A stretch of 64,000 nucleotides of DNA from Streptomyces sp. NBC_00193. GTDB taxonomy: Bacteria > Actinomycetota > Actinomycetes > Streptomycetales > Streptomycetaceae. The stretch is from assembly GCF_026342735.1 (NCBI RefSeq), contig NZ_JAPEMM010000001.1:496001-560000 (forward strand), written 5' to 3'. The notes below the pieces were generated by a model. That model was not told the origin of the DNA. It saw only the letters and a program-made list of their open reading frames with translations, and searched no databases. This document shows, piece after piece, positions 8,802 to 16,787 of this stretch. The stretch's first letter is position 1, and every line of letters starts with the position of its first letter. The position numbers were made by a program, and so were the translations under genes.

Positions 8802-9460
8802 GGGTCGCGATCGCCGGAGCCGGCGCGGTGGGGCGTTCCATCGCGGGCGAGCTCCTGGAGAACGGTCACGAGGTGCTCCTCGTCGACAAGGCCCCGACCG
8901 CCATCTCGGTGGAGCGGGTGCCGCAGGCGGAGTGGCTGCTGGCCGACGCCTGCGAGATCACCTCGCTCGACGAGGCGGCGCTCCAGCGCTGCAACGTGGT
9001 CATCGCCGCGACCGGCGACGACAAGGTCAACCTGGTCGTCTCCCTCCTCGCCAAGACCGAGTACGGGGTCCCCCGGGTCGTGGCGCGGGTGAACAACCCG
9101 AAGAACGAGTGGCTCTTCAACGAGTCCTGGGGCGTCGACGTGGCCGTGTCAACGCCGCGCCTGATGTCGGCGCTGGTCGAGGAAGCCGTCAGCGTCGGCG
9201 ACCTGGTCCGGCTGCTGCGCTTCAGCCACGGCGACGCCAACCTCGTCGAGCTGACCCTGCCCGCCGACTCCCAGGTCGCGGGCAAGCAGATCAGCGAGAT
9301 CACCTGGCCCGAGGACACCTCGCTGGTCACGATCATCCGCGGCAACCGGGTGCTCACGCCGCACGGCGAGGAGACCCTGGAGCCGGGCGACGAGCTCCTC
9401 TTCGTGGCCGCCCAGGCCCGCGAGGAGCAGCTGGAGGACCTCCTGCAGGCCGCGGACTGA
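8798..9460 (+). CDS. TrkA-family potassium uptake regulatory protein, second subunit
   Basis: A 220-residue paralogue of the upstream protein: Rossmann motif MRVAIAGAGAVGRSIA, acidic residue in LLVDKAP, RCK-C region in roughly 130-215 (ELTLPADSQVAGKQISEI). It starts inside the last codons of the first trkA gene (ATGA overlap). The pair probably forms a hetero-oligomeric gating ring for a K+ transporter, either the divergent KimA-like permease or an unlinked Trk channel. A very strong terminator follows at 9482-9520. Confidence 0.9.
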   Translation: MRVAIAGAGAVGRSIAGELLENGHEVLLVDKAPTAISVERVPQAEWLLADACEITSLDEAALQRCNVVIAATGDDKVNLVVSLLAKTEYGVPRVVARVNNPKNEWLFNESWGVDVAVSTPRLMSALVEEAVSVGDLVRLLRFSHGDANLVELTLPADSQVAGKQISEITWPEDTSLVTIIRGNRVLTPHGEETLEPGDELLFVAAQAREEQLEDLLQAAD

Positions 9461-9481
9461 CCTGCGGTCCCGCTGAACCGC

Positions 9482-9520
9482 CGAAGGGGCGGCTGACCAT
9501 CGTGGTCAGCCGCCCCTTCG
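9482..9520. terminator. Strong hairpin terminator after the trkA pair
   Basis: CGAAGGGGCGGCTGACCA (9482-9499) pairs perfectly over 18 bp with 9503-9520 around a TCG loop. It is placed between convergent genes. The plus-strand transcript carries only a short U-rich tail. Confidence 0.85.
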
Positions 9521-9587
9521 TACATCCCGGCTACGGGGCTGCGTGCGCGGCCGGGCCGGTCTGCGGGGCGGTGCCCTGCGGGGGCTC

Positions 9588-9678
9588 TCCCCTACCCGCC
9601 CTTCCACCGTTCCCCGGGCTGCGCCCGGACCCCTGGGGCTCCGCCCCAGACCCCGCGCCTCAAACGCCGGCGGGGCTG
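9588..9678. repeat. Streptomyces-type interspersed intergenic repeat
   Basis: The stretch contains nested palindromes (CCGGGCTGCGCCCGG; CTGGGGCTCCGCCCCAG) and ends in GCGCCTCAAACGCCGGCGGG. I recognise this composition as a repeat found between convergent genes in many Streptomyces genomes. It lies just beyond the 3' end of the DUF3159 gene and may also act as a transcription end. No second copy was noticed in this window. Confidence 0.6.
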
Positions 9679-9680
9679 AT

Positions 9681-10403
9681 TTAGCCCTTCGCCGCCTTTT
9701 GCGCGGCCTCCTCGGCCTCCCACTCCTCGATCACGTTGATCGGCGGCGGCGCCTGCGCCAGGAAGAGCCAGGTGAAGTACACGGCGAGCACCATCGGCGG
9801 CAGCTTCAGCGCGATCAGCACCCAGCCGAGCTGCGTCGCGTCGCCCCACCAGTACAGCGGGAAGAGGATCGCGTACTTCGCGAGGAAGATCAGGCCCCAG
9901 GCCAGGCTGGCCTTGACGTACGCCTTCTTGCGCCCGGGGTTGCGGGTGCGCCAGGACAGGTTCTCCTTGAAGACCGGTCCCAGGATCACGCCCAGCAGCG
10001 GGAAGCCCACCAGCGCGGAGAGCGTGAAGGCCACGCCGAGACCGGCGCCGTAGATCATGCCGGGCAGGTAGAAGCCCTTCGCGCTGCCCGTGAACAGGGC
10101 GAAGGCCACGCCCACGCCCACGCCGAAGACTCCGCTGAAGGCGTGCTTGACGGTGTCCTTGCGCGCCAGCCGCACGATCACCAGCAGGACCGCGACCGCG
10201 CCCGCCGCGATGGCGGACAGCTTCACGTCCTTGTTGATCGTGTAGATCATGACGAAGAGCAGGCCGGGGAGCATCGTCTCCACGGTGCCCCGGATGCCGC
10301 CGAAGGCGTCGAAGAGGGCAGCCTGCGTGACGGCCTTCTGGTCCGCGGTCGGTTCCGCGGCGGGATCCGTGCCGGGGGTGTTCGGTTTGTCGAGTGACGT
10401 CAC
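9681..10403 (-). CDS. DUF3159 membrane protein
   Basis: A 240-residue protein with an acidic N-terminal tail and about six hydrophobic helices (for example GLLFVMIYTI, AIAAGAVAVLLVIVRLA, YAILFPLYWWG), matching the DUF3159 family of actinobacteria, whose function is unknown. GTG start at 10403 after AGGAGCACTGAC. That ribosome binding site lies inside the end of the OB-fold gene, whose stop is 2 bp upstream, so the two are translationally coupled. It is the last gene of the apparent kdpD-kdpE-OB-fold run. Confidence 0.8.
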   Translation of the reverse strand: MTSLDKPNTPGTDPAAEPTADQKAVTQAALFDAFGGIRGTVETMLPGLLFVMIYTINKDVKLSAIAAGAVAVLLVIVRLARKDTVKHAFSGVFGVGVGVAFALFTGSAKGFYLPGMIYGAGLGVAFTLSALVGFPLLGVILGPVFKENLSWRTRNPGRKKAYVKASLAWGLIFLAKYAILFPLYWWGDATQLGWVLIALKLPPMVLAVYFTWLFLAQAPPPINVIEEWEAEEAAQKAAKG

Positions 10404-10405
10404 CG

Positions 10406-10834
10406 TCAGTGCTCCTGTCCGAGCGGTCGGAGTTCGTACTTCGGGTTGAAGAGCACCCGACGGCCGTGGCTCATCGAGATCCGCCCGGAGGCGATCATGC
10501 GACGGCCGGGTTCGATTCCCACGATCGAGCGACGTCCGAGCCAGACGACGTCCAGCGCGGCCGAGCCGTCGAACAGCTCGGCCTCCAGGGCGGGGACGCC
10601 CGCGCGCGGCCGCAGGGTGACGGTTCGCAGCGTCCCGGTCACCTTCACTATCTGACGGTCGTGGCAGTCGCAGATCCGCGTGCACCCCGCGGCTTCTGCG
10701 TCCTCCTGCAGCTCCGCCGAATGCAGCTCCTCCTGCGAGGTGGACAGCCGCTCTATCATCCGGCGGAACCGGCCCGCCGGCCTGGCGGGCTTCGCCGGCT
10801 TCGCGGGCTTCTCGGGACGCGGTTCAGCACTCAT
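10406..10834 (-). CDS. OB-fold nucleic-acid-binding domain protein
   Basis: A 142-residue protein with a Lys/Pro/Ala-rich N-terminus (EKPAKPAKPARPAG) and an OB-fold in about 50-140 (VKVTGTLRTVTLRPR, LDVVWLGRRSIVGIEPG, MIASGRISMSHGRR). Single OB-fold proteins of this kind are expected to bind nucleic acid; the partner is unknown. It lies 24 bp downstream of kdpE and 2 bp upstream of the DUF3159 gene in the same direction. Confidence 0.8.
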   Translation of the reverse strand: MSAEPRPEKPAKPAKPARPAGRFRRMIERLSTSQEELHSAELQEDAEAAGCTRICDCHDRQIVKVTGTLRTVTLRPRAGVPALEAELFDGSAALDVVWLGRRSIVGIEPGRRMIASGRISMSHGRRVLFNPKYELRPLGQEH

Positions 10835-10858
10835 ACAGGAAGCGTACCGGCGCCCCCA

Positions 10859-11545
10859 CTACCTCTCGAAGCGGTATCCCATGCCCGGTTCGGTGATGAA
10901 GTGCCTCGGGTGCGAGGGGTCGGCCTCCAGCTTGCGCCGCAACTGGGCCATGTAGACCCGCAGGTAGTTGGTCTCGGTCCCGTACGAGGGCCCCCAGACC
11001 TCCTGGAGGAGCTGCTTCTGGCTGACCAGTTTGCCGCCGTTGCGCACCAGCACCTCCAGCAGGTGCCACTCGGTGGGCGTGAGGCGTACGTCGCGACCGG
11101 CGCGCACCGCCTTCTTCGCCGCGAGGTCCACCGTGAAGGTCTCGGTCTCGACGACCACCTCGTCCTCGCCGGCCCCGGCGCCCGGTTCCGCCCGCCGGAC
11201 GGCGGCGCGCAGCCTGGCGAGCAGCTCGTCCATGCCGAAGGGCTTGGTGACGTAGTCGTCGGCGCCCGCGTCCAGCGCCTCGACCTTCTCGTCGGAGCTG
11301 TGCCGGGCGGAGAGGACCAGGATCGGGACCCGGGTCCAGCCGCGCAGCCCCTTGATCACCTCGACCCCGTCCATATCGGGCAGGCCCAGGTCGAGGACGA
11401 CCACGTCGGGGTGGCGGGCGGCCGCCAGTTCCAGGGCGCTCGCCCCGTCGGCGGCCGCGTCGACCTCGTACTTGCGTGCCTTCAGGTTGATCACGAGGGC
11501 CCGGACGATCTGGGGTTCGTCGTCCACCACGAGCACCCGGGTCAT
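10859..11545 (-). CDS. kdpE: Two-component response regulator KdpE
   Basis: A 228-residue OmpR/PhoB-type regulator. The receiver domain (1-115) has acidic residues in VDDEP, the phosphoacceptor aspartate in VVLDLGLPDMDG, and the lysine in VTKPFG. The C-terminal winged helix (about 128-225) carries LTPTEWHLLEVLVRNGGK and ETNYLRVYMAQLRRKLE. In K+ limitation, KdpD phosphorylates KdpE, which activates the high-affinity Kdp K+ ATPase genes. The start codon overlaps the kdpD stop by 4 bp. No kdpFABC structural genes lie in the window, so the target must be elsewhere or different. Confidence 0.92.
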   Translation of the reverse strand: MTRVLVVDDEPQIVRALVINLKARKYEVDAAADGASALELAAARHPDVVVLDLGLPDMDGVEVIKGLRGWTRVPILVLSARHSSDEKVEALDAGADDYVTKPFGMDELLARLRAAVRRAEPGAGAGEDEVVVETETFTVDLAAKKAVRAGRDVRLTPTEWHLLEVLVRNGGKLVSQKQLLQEVWGPSYGTETNYLRVYMAQLRRKLEADPSHPRHFITEPGMGYRFER

Positions 11546-14181
11546 CGGGGTCCTGCCTTCTGTCGTATCGAATCGAGATCAAAGTCCGCCGGGTGTCCCC
11601 CGGCCCCGCCCGGCTCCGGCCCGCCGGGCGCGCTGCGCCCCTCGCCGTCCACGCTCACGGGGACCTGCGGCCGTCCGCCGGTCGCGGCCCGGAGCGTGAG
11701 CACCATCGTGAGCCCGCCCCCGGGGGTGTCCTCGGCCTCCAGGGTGCCGTCCATGGCCTCGGCGAAGCCGCGCGCGACGGCCAGTCCGAGCCCGACCCCG
11801 GCGCCGCGCGGCGCGTCGCCGTGCCGCTGGAAGGGGGCGAAGATCCGGTCCTTGGCCTCGTCGGGCACGCCGGGCCCGCGGTCCACGACCCGTACCTCGA
11901 CCCGGTCGCCGAGGAAGCTGGCCGCCACCAGCACCTGCTCCTGCGGCGGGCTGTACTTCACCGCGTTCTCCACCACGTTGGCCACGGTCCGCTCCAGCAG
12001 CCCGGGATCCACGGCCACCATGGGCAGGGTCTCCGGGACGTCGAGCAGCACGCTGCCCTCGGGTACGCCGCCCAGCGCCATCGGGACCACCTCGTCGAGG
12101 TCGATCTCGCGGATCAGCGGGGTGACGGTGCCGGTCTGGAGCCGCGACATGTCGAGCAGGTTCCCCACGAGGTGGTCGAGCCGGTCGGCGCCGTCCTCGA
12201 TGCCCTCCAGGAGCTCGGCCCGGTCCTCCTCGGACCATTCCACGTCGTCGGAGCGCAGGGAGCTCACGGAGGCCTTGATGGAGGCCAGGGGCGTACGGAG
12301 GTCATGGCTGACGGCGGCCAGCAGCGCGGTCCGGATCCGGTTGCCCTCCGCCATCCGCCGGGCCTCCTCCGCCTCCCCGACCAGCCGCTGCCGGTCGAGC
12401 ACGACGGCGGCCTGCGCGGCGAAGGCGCCGAGCACGCGCCGGTCCTCGGCGGGCAGCACCCGTCCGGACAGGGCCAGCGCCATGTGGTCGCCGATCGGCA
12501 TGTCCACGTCGGCGTCCTCGGGGCGGGCGACCGGGTTCGGGCCGACGCTGCCGGCCGGCTGCCAGGGCTCCACGTCGCTCTCGCGCTCCAGCAGGGCCAC
12601 CGACTCCATGGCGAAGGTCTCGCGGACCCGTTCCAGCAGCGCGTCCAGGGTGGTCTCGCCGCGCAGCACGCTGCCGGCGAGGAAGGAGAGGATCTCGGAC
12701 TCGGCGCGCAGCCGGGCGGCCTGGTGGGTGCGGCGGGCGGCGGCGTCGACGACGGAGGCCACGGAGCCCGCGACGCCGAAGAAGACGGCGATGGCGACGA
12801 TGTTCTTGGGGTCCGAGACGGTGAAGCGGTGGATGGGCGGGGCGAAGTAGTAGTTCAGCAGCAGGGAGCCCACGGCGGCGGAGGCCAGTGCCGGCCAGAG
12901 CCCGCCGAGCAGGGCGGCGGCCACGGTCAGGGCCAGGAACAGCAGCATCTCGTTGGCGAGACCGGGGTCGGTGTCGATGTGCGTCAGCAGGGCCGCCAGG
13001 GCCAGCGGCAGGGCCACCCCGACCACCCAGCCGGCCAGCAGCCGGGTCCGGCCGAGCCGGGCCGCCGAGCGGGCCACGGGCCGCAGGCCGCGGCCCTTGG
13101 CGACCTCCTCGTGCGTGACGATGTGCACGTCGAGGTCGGGCCCCGAGTCGCGGGCGACGGTGGCGCCGACCCCGGGGCCGAACACGTACCGCCAGGAGCG
13201 GTGGCGGCTGGAGCCGAGCACGATCTGGGTGGCGTTGACCCCGCGGGCGAATTCGAGGAGCGCCTCGGGGACGTTGTCGCCGATCACATGGTGAAACGTT
13301 CCGCCGAGGTCCTCGACCAGCGTCCGCTGGACCGCGAGTTCCTTGGGCGAGGCAGCGGTCAGCCCGTCGCTGCGGGCGATGTAGACGGCCAGGATCTCGC
13401 TGCCGGAGCCCTTGGCCGCCACCCTGGAGGCGCGCCGGATGAGGGTGCGCCCCTCGGGTCCGCCGGTGAGGCCCACCACGATCCGCTCGCGCGCCTGCCA
13501 GGTGGAGCGGATGTTGTGCTCGCCCCGGTACTGCTGGAGGTACTCGTCGGCCCGGTCGGCGACCCAGAGCAGCGCGAGCTCGCGCAGCGCGGTCAGGTTC
13601 CCTGGGCGGAAGTAGTTGGACAGGGCCGCGTCGACCTTGTCGGACTTGTAGATGTTGCCGTGCGCCATGCGGCGGCGCAGGGCCTGCGGGGACATGTCGA
13701 CCAGCTCGATCTGGTCGGCACGGCGCACCACCTCGTCGGGGACGGTCTCCCGCTGCCGCACACCGGTGATCGACTCCACCACGTCGCCCAGGGACTCCAG
13801 GTGCTGGATGTTGACCGTGGAGATCACGTCGATCCCGGCCCGCAGCAGCTCCTCCACGTCCTGCCAGCGCTTGGCGTTGCGCGAGCCCGGCACGTTGGTG
13901 TGCGCCAGTTCGTCCACCAGGGCTATGGCGGGCCTGCGGGCCAGCAGGGATTCCACGTCCATCTCGGTGAAGGCGGCGCCCCGGTAGACGAGCTCCTTGC
14001 GCTCCACCTGCTCCAGGCCGTGCAGCATGACCTCGGTGCGCGGCCGCCCGTGGTGCTCGACGAAGCCCACGACGCAGTCGGTGCCGCGCTCGACCCGGCG
14101 GTGGCCCTCCGAGAGCATGGCGTACGTCTTGCCCACGCCGGGGGCCGAGCCGAGATAGATCCTGAGCTTGCCGCGTCCCAT
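11542..14181 (-). CDS. kdpD: Sensor histidine kinase KdpD
   Basis: An 879-residue sensor. The N-terminal KdpD domain has a Walker A motif (GSAPGVGKTYAM) and LVDELAHTNVPGS. A Usp-like domain follows (about 235-360), then a DUF4118 four-helix membrane region (about 385-490), a GAF-like segment, the H-box AVSHDLRTPLASIKAS, and the ATPase N, G1 and G2 boxes (VVENAVKYSP, DRGPGVPDEA, GVGLGLAVARG). It senses K+ and turgor status and phosphorylates KdpE. The ATG at 14181 follows GGAG; an in-frame GTG at 14214 is less likely. A strong hairpin at 14282-14329 separates it from the upstream DUF3710 gene. Confidence 0.93.
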   Translation of the reverse strand: MGRGKLRIYLGSAPGVGKTYAMLSEGHRRVERGTDCVVGFVEHHGRPRTEVMLHGLEQVERKELVYRGAAFTEMDVESLLARRPAIALVDELAHTNVPGSRNAKRWQDVEELLRAGIDVISTVNIQHLESLGDVVESITGVRQRETVPDEVVRRADQIELVDMSPQALRRRMAHGNIYKSDKVDAALSNYFRPGNLTALRELALLWVADRADEYLQQYRGEHNIRSTWQARERIVVGLTGGPEGRTLIRRASRVAAKGSGSEILAVYIARSDGLTAASPKELAVQRTLVEDLGGTFHHVIGDNVPEALLEFARGVNATQIVLGSSRHRSWRYVFGPGVGATVARDSGPDLDVHIVTHEEVAKGRGLRPVARSAARLGRTRLLAGWVVGVALPLALAALLTHIDTDPGLANEMLLFLALTVAAALLGGLWPALASAAVGSLLLNYYFAPPIHRFTVSDPKNIVAIAVFFGVAGSVASVVDAAARRTHQAARLRAESEILSFLAGSVLRGETTLDALLERVRETFAMESVALLERESDVEPWQPAGSVGPNPVARPEDADVDMPIGDHMALALSGRVLPAEDRRVLGAFAAQAAVVLDRQRLVGEAEEARRMAEGNRIRTALLAAVSHDLRTPLASIKASVSSLRSDDVEWSEEDRAELLEGIEDGADRLDHLVGNLLDMSRLQTGTVTPLIREIDLDEVVPMALGGVPEGSVLLDVPETLPMVAVDPGLLERTVANVVENAVKYSPPQEQVLVAASFLGDRVEVRVVDRGPGVPDEAKDRIFAPFQRHGDAPRGAGVGLGLAVARGFAEAMDGTLEAEDTPGGGLTMVLTLRAATGGRPQVPVSVDGEGRSAPGGPEPGGAGGHPADFDLDSIRQKAGPR

Positions 14182-14281
14182 GGCGCCATTCTCCGGGACG
14201 TCCGCCCCGTTCACGCGCCGATGACCTGCTGTCGGCGGATCCCTGACGGTTCCCTGACGCCGGCAAACACCCTGGCCGGGG

Positions 14282-14329
14282 GTACGGCCGTGGGCCGCAC
14301 CCCCGGAGGAGTGCGGCCCACGGCCGTAC
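14282..14329 (-). terminator. Hairpin terminator after the DUF3710 gene
   Basis: A perfect 19-bp stem: GTACGGCCGTGGGCCGCAC at 14282-14300 pairs with 14311-14329 around a 10-base loop. It lies 16 bp past the DUF3710 stop. There is no U-tract, as is common in Streptomyces. Confidence 0.8.
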
Positions 14330-14344
14330 GGGATCGTGCCGGGG

Positions 14345-15136
14345 TCAGCGGACCTCGGTGATCTCCGGGCCGCGCTCCAGCTGGCCCATGCCCCCGCCGA
14401 AGCGGGAGCCTTCCTGGTCCGCGGCGTCGTCGGTCTGCACGCCGTCCGGCACCATCTGCGCGTCGTTCGGCAGCTTCAGGACGATCGGGTCGCGCGGGGC
14501 CATCGGGCCCTCGCCGCGGACCACGACGGTGTCCAGGAAGATCCGCTCCAGCACACCGGCCGACTCGGGACGCACCGCGCCCTGGCCGGAGATGACACCG
14601 CGCAGGAACCAGCGCGGGCCGTCCACCCCGACGAAGCGGACCAGCTGGGCGCCGGTCTGCCCGTCCGGGAGCGGTACGGGGACCTGCGCGCGCAGCTCCC
14701 AGCCCAGCGGACCCTCGACCTCGTCGATGATGCCGCCCTGCTTGGTGATGCCCTCGGCGATCTCCTCGCGGACCTCGCCCCAGATGCCCTCCTTGCGGGG
14801 GGCGGCGAAGGCCTGCAGCTGCACGGCACTGTCGCCGAGCACCACGGTCGCGGCGACGATCGCGTCTCCGGCGACCTCGACCCGCAGCTCCATCCCCTCG
14901 ACACCCGGTACGAGGATGCCGCCGAGGTCGACCCGGCCTTCCTCGGGGTTGCCGGGGACCTCCGAGATGTCCCACGGGCCGTCGGGACGCGGGGCCGGCG
15001 GCAGGTTCACCCTGCGCGGCTGGACCGCGTCTGTCTCCTCCGTGCCGTCCTGCTCATCGGCACCGACGCCGTCGACGACCTGCTCGGCCGCGCCGCCGTC
15101 CTTGACGGAGTCGTTCTTCTTGCGACGTCCGAACAC
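14345..15136 (-). CDS. DUF3710 family protein
   Basis: A 263-residue, probably cytoplasmic protein. It has a basic start (VFGRRKKNDSV), an acidic linker, then the conserved DUF3710 body with DGPWDISEVP, LQAFAAPRKEGIWGEVRE and VRFVGVDGPRWFLRGVISG. Function unknown; widespread in actinobacteria. GTG start at 15136 is supported by GGAAGGACAGTGAC, which overlaps the end of dut (dut stop codon at 15138-15140), so translation is coupled to dUTPase. The frame is open further upstream but that part is antisense-like low-quality sequence. Confidence 0.82.
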   Translation of the reverse strand: MFGRRKKNDSVKDGGAAEQVVDGVGADEQDGTEETDAVQPRRVNLPPAPRPDGPWDISEVPGNPEEGRVDLGGILVPGVEGMELRVEVAGDAIVAATVVLGDSAVQLQAFAAPRKEGIWGEVREEIAEGITKQGGIIDEVEGPLGWELRAQVPVPLPDGQTGAQLVRFVGVDGPRWFLRGVISGQGAVRPESAGVLERIFLDTVVVRGEGPMAPRDPIVLKLPNDAQMVPDGVQTDDAADQEGSRFGGGMGQLERGPEITEVR

Positions 15137-15137
15137 G

Positions 15138-15671
15138 TCACTGTCCTTCCCGGTCGGATACGACCGAAGCGTAGCCATTCCCACCCTGCTGACCAGCGCC
15201 GGATCCGGCCACGGCCGCATGACCACCGGTGGAGCCGAAACCCCCCTCGGCCCGCGCCGAGTCGGGAAGCTGCGCCACCTCGCGGAAGCGCACCTGCTCG
15301 ACTCGCTGGACAACCAGCTGGGCAATGCGGTCGAAACGCTCGAACCTGACGCTCTCGCGCGGGTCGAGATTGACCACGATCACCTTGATCTCCCCACGGT
15401 ACCCGGCATCCACCGTCCCGGGGGCATTCACGAGTGCGATCCCGCAGCGGGCGGCCAGGCCCGAGCGCGGGTGCACGAACGCCGCGTACCCCTCGGGCAG
15501 CGCGATGGAGATCCCGGTGGGCAGGACCGCCCGCTCCCCCGGCTCCAGCTCCGCGGCCACGGTGGTGACCAGATCGCAGCCGGCGTCGCCGGGGTGCCCG
15601 TAGGCCGGAATCGGCACCTCCGGGTCGACGCGCCGGATGGCCACGTCCACGCCGGTGTTGTTCTCAGACAT
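15138..15671 (-). CDS. dut: dUTP diphosphatase
   Basis: A 177-residue trimeric-type dUTPase that hydrolyses dUTP to dUMP and diphosphate. Motif 1 PGDAGCDLVTT, motif 2 HPRSGLAARCG, motif 3 GTVDAGYRGEIKVIVVN, motif 4 RIAQLVVQRVE, and the flexible motif 5 ARAEGGFGSTGGHA are all present. The ATG start shares a base with the thioesterase stop (TGATG), so translation is coupled to that gene. The glycine-rich tail after motif 5 is about 25 residues longer than the minimal enzyme. Confidence 0.95.
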   Translation of the reverse strand: MSENNTGVDVAIRRVDPEVPIPAYGHPGDAGCDLVTTVAAELEPGERAVLPTGISIALPEGYAAFVHPRSGLAARCGIALVNAPGTVDAGYRGEIKVIVVNLDPRESVRFERFDRIAQLVVQRVEQVRFREVAQLPDSARAEGGFGSTGGHAAVAGSGAGQQGGNGYASVVSDREGQ

Positions 15672-16255
15672 CAGGGGTTCACCTCGAAGGCGCGTGCGCG
15701 CCTGACCTGGTCCGGGTCGGCCATCGCCGCCCGGATCTCCTCGGGCCGTCCGTTGTCGATGAAGTGGTCGACCTTCACCTCGATGAAGAGGGCGTCGGCG
15801 CGCAGCGCGACCGGGCCCTCGGGTCCGCCTATTCGGCCGACCGCGCTGGAGTAGATCTTCCGGCCGGCGACGGCGGTGACCTCGGCCTCCAGGTACAGCA
15901 CGGTGTCCACGGGCACGGGCCGGACGAAGTCCGTCTCCAGCCGGCCGGTGACGGCGATGACGCGCAGCAGCCAGTTCAGGGAGCCCAGGGTCTCGTCGAG
16001 CGCCGTGGCGAGCACGCCGCCGTGCGCGAGGCCGGGCGCGCCCTGATGGGCGGGCTTGACGGTGAACTCCGCGGTGACGCGCACGCCCTCGCCCGCGCGG
16101 GCCTCCAGGTGGAGTCCGTGGGGCTGGCCGTCGCCACAGCCGAAGCAGTGCTCGTAGTGCGCGCCGAGGAGTTCGCCGGGGGCCGGGGCATCGGGGTGCC
16201 GCACCGGCGCCGTGGCATCGGCGGGGGGCGTCAACGCTGTGTTTCGTCCACTCAC
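15671..16255 (-). CDS. PaaI-type hotdog-fold thioesterase
   Basis: A 194-residue protein with the hotdog-fold motif LAHGGVLATALDETLGSL. A cysteine/glycine motif, HYEHCFGCGDGQPHGLHLEA, precedes it, as in a common actinobacterial PaaI branch. Substrate is unknown; members hydrolyse acyl-CoA thioesters. The GTG at 16255 gives a plausible N-terminus but has no strong ribosome binding site, so the exact start is uncertain. It is first in the PaaI-dut-DUF3710 run and is divergent from the DUF3093 gene 58 bp away. Confidence 0.85.
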   Translation of the reverse strand: MSGRNTALTPPADATAPVRHPDAPAPGELLGAHYEHCFGCGDGQPHGLHLEARAGEGVRVTAEFTVKPAHQGAPGLAHGGVLATALDETLGSLNWLLRVIAVTGRLETDFVRPVPVDTVLYLEAEVTAVAGRKIYSSAVGRIGGPEGPVALRADALFIEVKVDHFIDNGRPEEIRAAMADPDQVRRARAFEVNP

Positions 16256-16313
16256 AGCCGCAGACCTTACCCGCGCGGCTACCCGCCGGTCGCCTCGTGG
16301 CAGGCTTGGCCGC

Positions 16314-16775
16314 ATGCAGCTCTCCCCCGCGCACCACGACGAACGCCTGACAGCCCCCCGTTCCTGGTGGGCCATCGCCGTCCTCACCGGCCTGGCCTGC
16401 GCGCTCATGCTGTTCCCGCTGGGCACGCTGCCGCTGTTGGCCGGGCTGGTCGGGGGCACCGCGCTGACGGGGCTGCTGGTGAGTTCGTACGGTTCCCAGC
16501 GCGTGCGCGTGGTGGGCGGCGCGCTGGCCGCCGGAGAGGCCCGGATCCCGGTGGCGGCGCTCGGCGACCCGGAGGTGCTGGACCCCGAGGAGGCCCTCGC
16601 CTGGCGCACGTACAAGGCCGACGCCCGCGCCTTCATGCTGATGCGCGGCTACGTGCCGACGGCGGTGCGCGTCGAGATCACCGACCCGGCCGACCCGACC
16701 CCGTACGTCTACGTCTCCACCCGCGAGCCGCAGGCCCTGGCGGCGGCCATCCGCGCGGCGCAGGGCCGGGACTGA
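16314..16775 (+). CDS. DUF3093 membrane protein
   Basis: A 153-residue protein with two closely spaced hydrophobic helices near residues 15-60 (WWAIAVLTGLACALMLFPLG, PLLAGLVGGTALTGLLV). A soluble C-terminal part follows (GGALAAGEARIPVAALG, RTYKADARAFMLMRGY, PYVYVSTREPQAL). This matches the DUF3093 family of unknown function, found next to dut in many actinobacteria. The start is the ATG after a weak ribosome binding site. Its 3' end is 12 bp from the convergent hypothetical gene. Confidence 0.85.
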   Translation: MQLSPAHHDERLTAPRSWWAIAVLTGLACALMLFPLGTLPLLAGLVGGTALTGLLVSSYGSQRVRVVGGALAAGEARIPVAALGDPEVLDPEEALAWRTYKADARAFMLMRGYVPTAVRVEITDPADPTPYVYVSTREPQALAAAIRAAQGRD

Positions 16776-16787
16776 CCCCGGCCGGGC

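Noticed and set aside
10406..14181. kdpFABC potassium pump genes near kdpDE
   Set aside because: The neighbouring frames encode DUF3710, OB-fold and DUF3159 proteins; no P-type ATPase motif (DKTGT) is present.
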